DNA of 64,000 bases, from the NCBI RefSeq assembly GCF_021044625.1, contig NZ_CP087999.1, forward strand, positions 2,187,001 through 2,251,000, read 5' to 3'. The translations under genes were made by a program, and so were the position numbers. This document shows positions 33,401 to 41,073 of this stretch, one piece after another. The stretch comes from Geomonas sp. RF6 (GTDB taxonomy: Bacteria > Desulfobacterota > Desulfuromonadia > Geobacterales > Geobacteraceae). Under the pieces are notes generated by a model. That model made no database searches. It was not told the origin of the DNA and saw only the letters and a list, made by a program, of their open reading frames with translations. The first letter of the stretch is position 1, and each line of letters starts with the position of its first letter.

Positions 33401-35090
33401 GACCCCTGTCGAGGATCCCCGCGTCCTGGTAGCTCCAGTCACCCTCCAGAAGCCCCCTTACCACGGACCAGTGCCGCACGTTCGGCACGCTCGCCACGAG
33501 CTCTCCGCCGGGAGCGATTTTCCCCTCCAGCGCGGTCAGGATCGTTCCCGGGTCGGCGAGGTGCTCGAGCACATCTGCGCAAACGATGGCGTCGAAGTAG
33601 CGCTCCGGGAGTTGTGCGACGACCTCCTCGACCGGTGACGCGAAGACGCGGTCGAGCACGACCGCCGCCTGCGCGGAAGCCTCCGCTGCCGGCTCGATCC
33701 CCCAGATCTCCGCATCCTGCCGTTTCTTCAATGCCGCGCCGAGCCCCCCGGCGGCGCACCCCACGTCGAGGACCGTGCGCGCCTTGCGGCTCACCAGCTC
33801 CTGGACCTCGGGGCGGGTGCGGGAAAAGTAGCAGATGTCCCCGCTTCCCGCATCTGCTCCGGATGCGCATGGCTCCTCGGCTGCGGCCTCAGATCCCGAG
33901 AGTACGGCGAGGTTGCCGAGGGCGAGCGCGCTGTGGGGATCGAGCTCCAGCGCGCGCAGGTAGTGCGCCTGCGCCGCCTCGGGGCGCTCCATGAGCTGGC
34001 AGATCATGCCGAGGGTAAGCTGGGTCTCCAGGTCCTCCGGATTCTCCGTTGCGGCGCGGGTGTAGTACTGCAGGGACTGCTGCAGTTCGAGCTTCATGAA
34101 GCTCTTCAGCTGCGCGGCGTAGGCCGGGTCGGTAGGGTCCAGGAGGACCGCCTTCTCGAAATGCTTCTTCGCGTGGCCGATCATCCCGCTGCGGTAGTAC
34201 CTTTCCGCAAGATCCCGGTGGCCTGGGGCCCACGCGTCGTGGCGCTCCACGAAACGCTCCAGCAGGGGGATGATCTCGGCGGTGTCGGCGTCACTCTTAC
34301 CGGCGGCGACACGCCGGTACTCCTCCAGCGCGGCGGGGGGAAGGGTGACGGGGGGAGGAGCGAGGGGGAGGTACTTCTCGTGGTAGATCCTCTGCACCTC
34401 GAGGTACTCAAGGGTCGGCAGGTCCCCCTTGCGGGAGACCGTCTCCGGGCTCAGCCAGTACAGGCCGACGAACTCCGGGACGTGGACAAACGAGTGCCTG
34501 AGGGCGGCGCGCAGCCAGAACTCGTAGTCCGCCGCGCTCTTGAAGCGCTCGTCGAAGTAGCCGATCTCGTCGTGCAGCGACCTGCGCCACAGCGGGAAGG
34601 GGCCGACGCAGCAGAGCTCCAGAAGCCCCATGCGGTCGAACTCCGGCCAGCGCTTGAAGCCGTGCGGTGCGTGCCCGGCGAAGGTCTCGTTTTCCTTCTC
34701 GGTGATGCGCATGTCGCCGTAGGCAAGGACAGACTCCGGCCGCGCCTCGAGGGCGCCCACCAGCGTCTCGAAAGCGTCTACCCGCAGCCGGTCGTCCGTG
34801 TTGGCGTTTGCCACGAAGGTGCCGGTGGCCATGCGGATGCCGCGGTTCCATGCCTGGTACACCGTCTCGCGCCGCTCCGTCCGGATATACCGGATGTTGT
34901 CGTACCGTTTCTGGAAATCCTCCACCACGGCGCGCTCGTTCTGCGGCGAGGCGCTGTCGATGACGATGATCTCCAGGCGGTCGGAGATCGTCTGCGCTTC
35001 CAGGTCCGCGAGCTTTCCGGGGAGGAAACGCTCGGCGTTGTAGGTGGAAACGATGGCGGAGACGAGATACGGTGCGCGGCTTCTCTTCAT
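30447..35090 (-). CDS. Multidomain GT2 - TPR - methyltransferase - GT2 - TPR - GT2 protein
   Basis: 1547 aa. Domain order: GT2 at 8-235 (VSAIVSTYNAERFLPGKL, NANTDDRLR); TPR 270-400; SAM methyltransferase 435-600 (VLDVGCAAGGLGAALKK, DAIVCADVLEHLADPG); second GT2 at about 635-860 (VSIIIVTYNEIECTRGCIES, LLLLNNDTLV); TPR 890-1130; third GT2 at 1148-1320 (LSLCMIVKDERKHLPRCLAS, ILVLDGDEVLA); TPR to the end. ATG 35090 overlaps the upstream stop as ATGA. The three catalytic GT2 domains keep their acidic motifs, so the protein may assemble and methylate a short glycan by itself. Sugars unknown. Confidence 0.83.
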   Translation of the reverse strand: MKRSRAPYLVSAIVSTYNAERFLPGKLADLEAQTISDRLEIIVIDSASPQNERAVVEDFQKRYDNIRYIRTERRETVYQAWNRGIRMATGTFVANANTDDRLRVDAFETLVGALEARPESVLAYGDMRITEKENETFAGHAPHGFKRWPEFDRMGLLELCCVGPFPLWRRSLHDEIGYFDERFKSAADYEFWLRAALRHSFVHVPEFVGLYWLSPETVSRKGDLPTLEYLEVQRIYHEKYLPLAPPPVTLPPAALEEYRRVAAGKSDADTAEIIPLLERFVERHDAWAPGHRDLAERYYRSGMIGHAKKHFEKAVLLDPTDPAYAAQLKSFMKLELQQSLQYYTRAATENPEDLETQLTLGMICQLMERPEAAQAHYLRALELDPHSALALGNLAVLSGSEAAAEEPCASGADAGSGDICYFSRTRPEVQELVSRKARTVLDVGCAAGGLGAALKKRQDAEIWGIEPAAEASAQAAVVLDRVFASPVEEVVAQLPERYFDAIVCADVLEHLADPGTILTALEGKIAPGGELVASVPNVRHWSVVRGLLEGDWSYQDAGILDRGHLRFFTRKSALALLEGAGFTVTDLGTTRFNDDPGIPAPVVAALAGAGVDTGTLQEESLDYQYLLRAVPLRRPQVSIIIVTYNEIECTRGCIESIRRHTPESHEIILVDNGSTDGTVEWLRELCLEESSCRLFENGENLGFAGGCTVGMAAAAGEYLLLLNNDTLVTPEWLSGMLRHFDHDPALGLVGPMTNEIAGLQRVNTARYESVEELEKYAASFREAHLNRRIETDRLVGYCLLMPRSLVAEIGGLDTTFLTGNFEDDDLCLRAALAGYRLAIAGDVFIHHYGSRSFIANGIDYQGTITRNRAVFDAKWHLPSLDEPVAKKLATWNASQKGRKLSDQGRVQDAVEILLNEGIRFSPELPAPYLLLCEILMESGRYQDALGVVGRIPAGEEALQEAIAGRCHLNLGDVARAGAHAERALSLAATGATLCLAGEVAAARGESGKGALLLAEALRLDPGFGAPHTALARLLEEQGRADEALYHAELGFVLAPHDLKALALYHTVASRAGRLAEEEIRIREARELYPQHRALHFALIDLLLTSGNREGAMAEIEGAAAAFGMDDAMITAALSVRRGVGPLEPVRVPGRPLLSLCMIVKDERKHLPRCLASVKGLVDEIVVVDTGSTDRTPEIAAIFGARVYSYPWTGSFSDARNVSLSQATGDWILVLDGDEVLARRDLEGVRTLLSGEADAYLMTTRNYTDSVSRKNWQGNSGEYPGEEGGSGWTPSVKVRLFRNDARIRFEGEVHELVEDSLLRVEAAIAACPVPVHHYGKLDTEKCREKQERYFELGMLKLARDSRDVKALTELAVQATELGRFDEAVSLWERVLAVEPENCEALFNLGYVHLCTADYEIALRHSQKALSVAPDLKEAAFNAAKAELFLGRARDALARVRVLLASHADYPPALALSSAAQLILGESEGRELMQKLSRMRYDCGDYLRDLARGLMQGGSTNYATILLRHALEFNPVDRESQELLAACAVARVA

Positions 35091-37084
35091 CAGGCGGCAA
35101 CCTTCTGCGACACGAGGATCGGGAGGGGAGGGAGCGGGTTGTACTGCGGCCGTTCCGCCGCAAAGATCTCCCGCTCGCGGGCCAGGACGATGTTTGCTTC
35201 GGCGGTGTAGCCCGCCTTGTCCTTCGATTTTTGCAGCGGGTGGTCGCGGAACCCCGCCAGCAGCGTGTCCACCGCGTACAGCGGCGCGTGGCGGAAAAAG
35301 CGCGCCCACAGCTCCAGGTCGGCGGCGAGCTTCATGTCCGTCCTGATATGTGCGCCGGCGCGCTCCCAGAGGGAGCGCTTCCAGAAGATTCCTTCCTGCT
35401 GGATGAAATCCTCGTCGGCGAGGTACCTGGCGCGGGAGTTGAGGGGGAGGTAGGGGAGGACCCCCTTCTGGCGGCCGGCCTGGTCGAAGGAGTTGGGGCG
35501 CCCCATGATCCACTCCACCGCCGCGTCCGCGCCGAAGATCTCCGCGGCGGTTTCGAAGGCGCCGGGGTGGAACATGTCGTCCGCGTTCAGCCAGGTCATG
35601 ATCTCCCCGGTTGTGCGGCGCAGGCCGTCGTCGATGGCGCGGTACTGCCCGCCGTCCGGGCGGCTCTGCCAGTAGGTGAAGTGCCGCTCGTACTTCTTGA
35701 GGATCTGCACCGTATTGTCGGTGGAGCCGCCGTCCATGACGATGTACTCGAGGTTCGGGTAGTTCTGGGAGAGTATCGAATCGAGGCACGCCTCCAGGTA
35801 CTCCCCGTAGTTGTACGACGGGGTGACGAGGGAGATGCGGGGCGCCGCCGTTTTGACCCGGATGGTCGGGAGGAGGGACGCTGCCGCAGGGGTGACCTCG
35901 CGGCTCGGCTCGGCGGGGGCGAGCTTTTCACCCCTCTCCAGCGCCTGGGCGTCCCGTACGATGGCGCAGAAGCGGCGCCCGTAGGCCACCACGAGATCCT
36001 TCGCCTCCTCCGCGGCTTCCCGCTCGCGCACACGGTCCGGCCCCGGCGCGAGGCGGGGCAGGAGATTCCTCACGGTGGCGGCAAGGGAGTCGGAGCTGTG
36101 GCGCTCGAAGTAGACGCCGTGGCGCGGCGCCTGCTCCTGGTGCACCGGGAGGTCGGAGAGGATCATGGTCTTTCCGAGGACGCGGCAATCCTCCACCACG
36201 GTGCTCCACCCCTCGAAGAGGGAGGGCTGCACCACGGCGAGCGCCCTGCGCACGAGCTGGATCTGGTCCTGGCGCGGGATGTTGCCGAGGATGTGGACCA
36301 GGTGCTCGATCCCCAGTTGGCGCAGCTGGTCCTGCAGAGCTTCGAAATAGCCGGGGGCGCGGTAGTCCACCGTGTAGCCGGTGCAGGCGAGGTGCATGTC
36401 GTGCCCCGTGCGGTGCAGCTTCGCGATCGCCTCGAAGAGGACCGGATGGTTCTTGTGGGCCCAGAACTGGTTGCTGCAGATCAGGAAGCGGTCCGGCAGC
36501 CCGTAGCGCTCCTGCACCGCGAGGAACTCCGTGCTGTACCACTTCTCCTGCGGGAGTGCGTAAAAGGGGAGGACGCGGGTGAGCGCGGGGGAGCCTGGAT
36601 AGAAGCGGTTGAAGTCGTCGAGGGCGGAGTTGGAGCTAAAGACGAGGATCTGCGCCTCTTTCCCCATGGCGGCGAAGTTTTTGGTGCGCGACTCCCGCTC
36701 CTCCTCGTTGAAGAAGTGGGGGAGATAGTGGTGCTGGAAATCGGGGATCCAGGAGGCGACCCGGGCGGTCGGCCAGCTTCCGTTCATCAGCGGGAAGTAG
36801 AAGTCGATGAAGTGCAGGAGCTCTTCATGGGAGGTGGTGTAGTAGAACTCCGGGTGGTCCTTCTGGAAGTCACCGACGAAGATCGTCGCCTTGAAGTGCG
36901 GCAGCATCCCCTCGTGCACCTTCAGGTGCGGGAGGCTGAACTCATTCAGTATCAGGTACAGTTCGGGACGTTCCGGCTCCGGCAGGGAGGATAGCGCCTT
37001 CACCAGGTGCTCGATGTAGCACACGCCGCCGAGCCATGCCGTCCCCCCGATGATGGGGATTCCCACTCGCAGTCTTTGAGTCAT
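35090..37084 (-). CDS. Fused GT4-GT2 glycosyltransferase
   Basis: 664 aa. The N-terminal half (1-370) is GT-B: MTQRLRVGIPIIGGTAWLGG start, LICSNQFWAHKNHPVLFEAI near 200, and VVQPSLFEGWSTVVEDCRVL near 280. The C-terminal half (413-640) is GT2: RISLVTPSYNYGEYLEACLD, IVMDGGSTDNTVQILK and MTWLNADDMFHPGAFETA with the DD metal site. ATG 37084 is chosen because the conserved GT4 N-terminus starts there and AGAGG precedes it. It overlaps the upstream epimerase gene by 143 nt, which is unusual. Confidence 0.85.
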   Translation of the reverse strand: MTQRLRVGIPIIGGTAWLGGVCYIEHLVKALSSLPEPERPELYLILNEFSLPHLKVHEGMLPHFKATIFVGDFQKDHPEFYYTTSHEELLHFIDFYFPLMNGSWPTARVASWIPDFQHHYLPHFFNEEERESRTKNFAAMGKEAQILVFSSNSALDDFNRFYPGSPALTRVLPFYALPQEKWYSTEFLAVQERYGLPDRFLICSNQFWAHKNHPVLFEAIAKLHRTGHDMHLACTGYTVDYRAPGYFEALQDQLRQLGIEHLVHILGNIPRQDQIQLVRRALAVVQPSLFEGWSTVVEDCRVLGKTMILSDLPVHQEQAPRHGVYFERHSSDSLAATVRNLLPRLAPGPDRVREREAAEEAKDLVVAYGRRFCAIVRDAQALERGEKLAPAEPSREVTPAAASLLPTIRVKTAAPRISLVTPSYNYGEYLEACLDSILSQNYPNLEYIVMDGGSTDNTVQILKKYERHFTYWQSRPDGGQYRAIDDGLRRTTGEIMTWLNADDMFHPGAFETAAEIFGADAAVEWIMGRPNSFDQAGRQKGVLPYLPLNSRARYLADEDFIQQEGIFWKRSLWERAGAHIRTDMKLAADLELWARFFRHAPLYAVDTLLAGFRDHPLQKSKDKAGYTAEANIVLAREREIFAAERPQYNPLPPLPILVSQKVAA

Positions 37085-38030
37085 TTGATGCAAACCTCTC
37101 TTTTTCCGTCCAGTTGAACCAGTCGACGTAGCGGGCCAGTCCCTCATCGAGACCGACCTGCGGGGCGAAGCCGAGGGCGGCGATCTTGGCGATGGAAGCC
37201 TGCCAGTTCAGCGGATCCCCCTGGCGGACCTTTCCGTTGAAAACGATCCTCTTGCGGTTGCCGAAGTGTCCCCCGATGATGGCGGCGAGCTCAGCCATCG
37301 TCGTCTGCACCCCCGCTGCCATGTTGTAGATGCCGGAGGCGTCCGCCCTGTGCAGGCACTCCACCCCCCGGGCCACGTCGCTTGCGTGAACGAAGTCGCG
37401 GCTCTCCCTTCCGGTACCAAAGAGTTCCACCTCGCTCGTGGAGGGGTCCGAGAACTTGCGGCAGATGTCGTACACGACCTGCTTTTCCAGCCTCTCCCCG
37501 TAGGCGGAGAAGATGCGCAGCACCGCCACCTTCAGGCCGTGCAGCGTGGCGTACTCTTTGGCCAGCGTCTCGTTCATGACCTTGTGGTAGCCGTAGGGAG
37601 AAACCGGCTTTTGCGGCGCGTGCTCCGGGATCGGCAGGGTATCGGGGTTACCGTACACCGACGCGCTGGAAAGGAGGACGAAGCGGCAGTCGGGGGCGTG
37701 GACGCGCACCGATTCGAGGGTGAAGGCGAGTACCTCCACCGTCTTTCGGAAATCGGCGTACGGATCGCGCACCGAATCGACCACCGACGCCGTCCCGGCG
37801 CAGTGCACGAGGAGGGTGGGGCGAAACTCCTTGATCAGTGCGTGGAACGTCTCGTCCGGGAGGGTCATGCCGCAGAACTTCCACAGGTTCGGGTATGCAA
37901 GGGAGGCCGCCGGCGTCGCGTTGAAGCGTCCGACCGCAGCGACGGCGTGCCCTGCCTCGCCGAAATAGCGGGCGATGTGCGAGCCGAGGAACCCGCCCGC
38001 CCCGGTAACGAGGACGCGTTCGACCGTCAT
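36942..38030 (-). CDS. NAD-dependent sugar-nucleotide epimerase/dehydratase
   Basis: 362-aa extended SDR enzyme acting on nucleotide sugars. It has the Rossmann motif VLVTGAGGFLGSHIA at residues 5-19 and the YxxxK catalytic pair in SPYGYHKVMNE, plus FGTGRESRDFVHASDVARG, typical of UDP-glucose 4-epimerase/GDP-mannose dehydratase relatives. The last 45 or so residues run into the start of the next gene in a different frame and look non-conserved, so either the overlap is real or a frameshift moved the stop. ATG 38030 overlaps the upstream methyltransferase stop (ATGA). Confidence 0.85.
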   Translation of the reverse strand: MTVERVLVTGAGGFLGSHIARYFGEAGHAVAAVGRFNATPAASLAYPNLWKFCGMTLPDETFHALIKEFRPTLLVHCAGTASVVDSVRDPYADFRKTVEVLAFTLESVRVHAPDCRFVLLSSASVYGNPDTLPIPEHAPQKPVSPYGYHKVMNETLAKEYATLHGLKVAVLRIFSAYGERLEKQVVYDICRKFSDPSTSEVELFGTGRESRDFVHASDVARGVECLHRADASGIYNMAAGVQTTMAELAAIIGGHFGNRKRIVFNGKVRQGDPLNWQASIAKIAALGFAPQVGLDEGLARYVDWFNWTEKERFASNDSKTASGNPHHRGDGMARRRVLHRAPGEGAILPAGAGTSRTVPDTE

Positions 38031-38767
38031 CAGCGGGTCCGTATGGCGAAGGCCACGCCGTACCCCGATTCGGTGTACTCGTAGTGGGTGAGGAAGGGAA
38101 ACTCCGCCATGGCGCGCTGCCAAACCTTCAGGAGGTAGGTATGGGCGGGGTGGCAGATATCGTCGAAGACGAGTACCCCGCCGACGGAGAGGCGCGGGAT
38201 CACGTTTTTGAGGTCGTCGAAGGCGCCGTCCTCGGTGTGGTCGCCGTCCACCGTGATGAGGTCGAGGCTCAGCAGCGGGTTATTCTGGAAGAAGGCGGGA
38301 ACCGTCTCGTGGCTGTTGCCGTTCACAAAGTAGAGCTCCCCGGTATGGCCATGCTTTGCCAGCTCGCTCTTCACGAACTCCGGCCCGGGATTCTCCATCC
38401 CCGCGTAGTTCTGCTGCCACATATCGAAGGCGACCATGACCGTGGAGGGGGAGCCGTGTGCGACGGCGCACGCCGACCTGCCGCGCCGCACGCCGATCTC
38501 CATGTAGGTGCGGGGCTTGATCGTTTTGGCGATGGCGTAGAGGACGTTTACGATGTCGAGGTAATGCCACTCCTTGCCGAAGCGGGCGCGGCTCTCCCGG
38601 TAGAAGGCGTCGACGTAGCGGACGTACTCGTCACTGGCGAGCTCCCCGTGAAAGGAGAGGATCTCCCCCCAGGTCTGTTCGCTGGTGGCGATCCTGGCGA
38701 GGGTCGTGGGGGTGAGGATTACGGGGCCGTAGTGGTTGGCGCCGTGGTCGAAAATGCTCTGTAACAT
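38030..38767 (-). CDS. Class I SAM-dependent methyltransferase (Methyltransf_24 type)
   Basis: 245 aa. The SAM-binding loop is TYMEIGVRRGRSACAVAH near residue 85-102. LDLITVDGDHTEDGAFDDLK near 157-176 and LVFDDICHP further on are typical of Methyltransf_24 / cephalosporin-hydroxylase-like enzymes in glycan clusters. ATG 38767 is preceded by AAGGAG; the upstream in-frame ATG lacks a ribosome site. It is first gene of the minus operon that ends at 25281. The leader contains a 36-nt perfect palindrome and a sigma-54 promoter lies upstream. Confidence 0.82.
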   Translation of the reverse strand: MLQSIFDHGANHYGPVILTPTTLARIATSEQTWGEILSFHGELASDEYVRYVDAFYRESRARFGKEWHYLDIVNVLYAIAKTIKPRTYMEIGVRRGRSACAVAHGSPSTVMVAFDMWQQNYAGMENPGPEFVKSELAKHGHTGELYFVNGNSHETVPAFFQNNPLLSLDLITVDGDHTEDGAFDDLKNVIPRLSVGGVLVFDDICHPAHTYLLKVWQRAMAEFPFLTHYEYTESGYGVAFAIRTR

Positions 38768-38830
38768 CCCTGCTCCTTTTGGTTCGGCTGCTTCTTTGGC
38801 AAGTGCGTTTGAGTAGGAAAATAAAGTCAC

Positions 38831-38866
38831 AATTCAAGACCTGACCCCGGGGTCAGGTCTTGAATT
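38831..38866. repeat. Perfect 36-nt palindrome
   Basis: AATTCAAGACCTGACCCC followed by its exact reverse complement, with no loop. It lies in the 5' leader of the operon starting at 38767, between the predicted start of transcription and the first ATG. Confidence 0.9.
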
Positions 38867-38894
38867 ATAAGGTCGTCGGAGGTCTTGCAGTGGC

Positions 38895-38910
38895 TGCAAC
38901 GGGCGTGCCA
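38895..38910 (-). promoter_or_regulatory. Sigma-54 promoter of the methyltransferase-epimerase-GT operon
   Basis: On the minus strand TGGCACGCCCGTTGCA is an exact match to TGGCACG-N4-TTGCA. Predicted start is near 38883, with a leader of about 115 nt to the ATG at 38767. Confidence 0.82.
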
Positions 38911-39166
38911 TCTGGTGGCTGCTATAACTGCTTGGTATTGCAGCGGTTCAGAGTCTGCGGTGGCAGTCAAAACTTTGAACGACTTGTGGCGGCTGGGGCC
39001 GCCATCGCAGGCAAGATGCCTGCGCTCCAGTGTGAATGGCACCCGCCACAATCCGGCAACATCGTTCCCCGCGGCGGACAAGGCTGAAGCCGCGCTGGAG
39101 CACAGGCTTCCAGCCTGTAGCCGCGGCGCGAGCCGCGTAGTCTATGGCGGCTGGGCCGCCACGTAC

Positions 39167-41062
39167 CTAAAGGTTCCCGCGCCCCGTGAGGATCGGGTCG
39201 AGCCGGGTGACCAGCGCGTTGCGGCGCAGGATTTCCCGGTATTCTTCGCGAGACGGTATCCCTACCTGACGCCTTTCCTCCACAATCCTCTCGATATCCT
39301 CTGCGGTGCGCGTCCTCTCCCACCCTCCCGTGCGCGGGGAGTACATCTTCACGATCTGCGCGGGATTCCCCACCGCGACGGAGAACGGAGGGATGTCCCT
39401 TGTCACCACGGCGTTGGCGCCTATGACGCTCCCGCGTCCGACGGTGAGATTCCCGGATATGACCGTGTTGATGCCGAGCCAGCAGTTTTCCTCGACGACA
39501 ACCCTGCGGTTCAGGGTCGCGCCCTGCTGGATGACCGGCTGCATGATGTCGGTGTAGATATGGTCGGCGTCGGAGATGTACACGCGCGGCGCAAAGACGC
39601 AGTAGTCGCCGATCTCCAGCGTCCCTCCGGTGGAGATCATCCCCTGCCGGCCGACGAGGACGCAGCGTCCGATGCGCAGCCGGACGTGCTCGTCCCGCAC
39701 GCACACATTCAGCCAGCTGCAGTCCCCGATGCAGCTCCCCTCGCCGATGGAGATATTCCTCATGCCGAGCACCTGGACCAGCGTCCCGAACGACACCTCG
39801 GGGAACGCCGCCGCAAGATCATCGGTCGGGGGCGCCGGTGCCGCGGGAACTTCAGGGCCCTTTGCCACTGATGAGGTAAGGCGCCTCTGCAGCGCTTCCT
39901 CTTTCTGCCTCTGCAGCGCCTCGAAGCGCGCCATGGCGCCCTCTGCCGGTGCGGCTGCCGCAGCAGACGGCGCGGTCACTGAAGCCGGAAGGTACTTCCG
40001 GATGATGGCATCGAGCTCCGCCGCGCGCTTCTGCATGGAGTACTCCCGCAGGCAGCGCTCCTGTCCCCTCCTGGCGATCGCCTCCCGCTCTTCAGAATGG
40101 GCGAGATAGTGGTGCACCTTCTCGATCAGCTCCCCCGGCGAGGCGTACGTCTCCAGCTCGCGTCCCGGCTCGAAGTAGCGGCTGATGTTGGGGTGGTAGT
40201 CGGTGAGGAGGAAGCTCCCGCTCCCGGTCGCTTCGAAGAGGCGCATGTTGCCTGCCTGGTCCTCGCCGATGTCGATCTGCACGTTGAGAGCGATGCGCCC
40301 CCGGCGCAGGGTGCGGTACATATCCATCCCCCACACACCGCCATGGTTGCGCATGGCGATCCCTGCTTCCAGCCGGTCCATCGACCCGGGGATGAAGTAG
40401 GCGAGGGAAAAGGAGCGGTCGTCGGTAAGAAGCGCCTTGGAGGCGTGGTTCAGCACCTCGCGTCGCGCGCCGTGCTCGCCGGTGACCTGCCCGGTGAAGA
40501 CGACGTCGTGCCTCTTCTCCTCCGATGCTACGGTCTGCGCGATGTGAGGGGGAAAACCGGGCATGAAGAATTCCCGCCCCCGCGCGCCGTGCTTCACCGC
40601 GAGCTCCAGCCCGAACTTGAAGTTGGAAAGGATGAGATCGAAGTCGGACCAGTCGGTTTGCGCAGGGACGCTCGCCGCGCGCCACCCCAGTACGAGCCGC
40701 GGACGGTACGAAAGGGCGCGGACAAAGCGGCTGTCGAAGCAGATCGGGTCGGAGATGTAGATGATCTCCGGCCTTAGCATCTCCACCTGCATCAGCAGGA
40801 CCTGCATGATGTCGCCGCACCCCTGCAGCGGCGCGTTTTCCGCCAGCCAGCGGCGCTGCAGCGGCTCGCAGTTGGCGATCACCAGGTTCGCGTCGTAGCC
40901 GAACTCCCCGAGGTAGGGAGCGAAAAGGTGCGAGCCCCCGAAGCCGTCCGCCACCAGAGCCGAGAGCTGCTTCTGGTACGCTTCTCCGGCGAGCCCCGGG
41001 CGCTGCGCGTAGAAGTCATCGAGGTAGGAGGAGTAGAAATTGACGATCTGCAGGAATTTCAT
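39167..41062 (-). CDS. CgeB-like glycosyltransferase fused to a hexapeptide acyltransferase
   Basis: 631 aa. Residues 1-380 look like a CgeB/GT4-type glycosyltransferase: MKFLQIVNFYSSYLDDFYAQ start, DVVFTGQVTGEHGARREVL near 210, and AGNMRLFEATGSGSFLLTDY near 285. An Ala/Pro-rich linker (380-415) leads to a left-handed beta-helix acyltransferase (about 416-600) with repeated hexapeptides such as IGEGSCIGDCSWLN and VGRGSVIGANAVVTRDIPPF. ATG 41062 has AAAAGGGA upstream. It lies 11 nt after asnB. It probably adds a sugar and an O- or N-acyl group to the same glycan. Confidence 0.78.
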   Translation of the reverse strand: MKFLQIVNFYSSYLDDFYAQRPGLAGEAYQKQLSALVADGFGGSHLFAPYLGEFGYDANLVIANCEPLQRRWLAENAPLQGCGDIMQVLLMQVEMLRPEIIYISDPICFDSRFVRALSYRPRLVLGWRAASVPAQTDWSDFDLILSNFKFGLELAVKHGARGREFFMPGFPPHIAQTVASEEKRHDVVFTGQVTGEHGARREVLNHASKALLTDDRSFSLAYFIPGSMDRLEAGIAMRNHGGVWGMDMYRTLRRGRIALNVQIDIGEDQAGNMRLFEATGSGSFLLTDYHPNISRYFEPGRELETYASPGELIEKVHHYLAHSEEREAIARRGQERCLREYSMQKRAAELDAIIRKYLPASVTAPSAAAAAPAEGAMARFEALQRQKEEALQRRLTSSVAKGPEVPAAPAPPTDDLAAAFPEVSFGTLVQVLGMRNISIGEGSCIGDCSWLNVCVRDEHVRLRIGRCVLVGRQGMISTGGTLEIGDYCVFAPRVYISDADHIYTDIMQPVIQQGATLNRRVVVEENCWLGINTVISGNLTVGRGSVIGANAVVTRDIPPFSVAVGNPAQIVKMYSPRTGGWERTRTAEDIERIVEERRQVGIPSREEYREILRRNALVTRLDPILTGRGNL

Positions 41063-41073
41063 GACGGTCCCTT

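Larger units (their letters stand above)
38768..39166. other. Intergenic region between the two glycan operons
   Basis: A 399-nt gap with no credible gene. It contains the perfect palindrome at 38831-38866, the sigma-54 promoter at 38895-38910 reading leftward, and several short inverted repeats at 39010-39150 such as GCAGGCAAGATGCCTGC and GGAGCACAGGCTTCC, which look like remnants of dispersed repeats. Confidence 0.65.
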
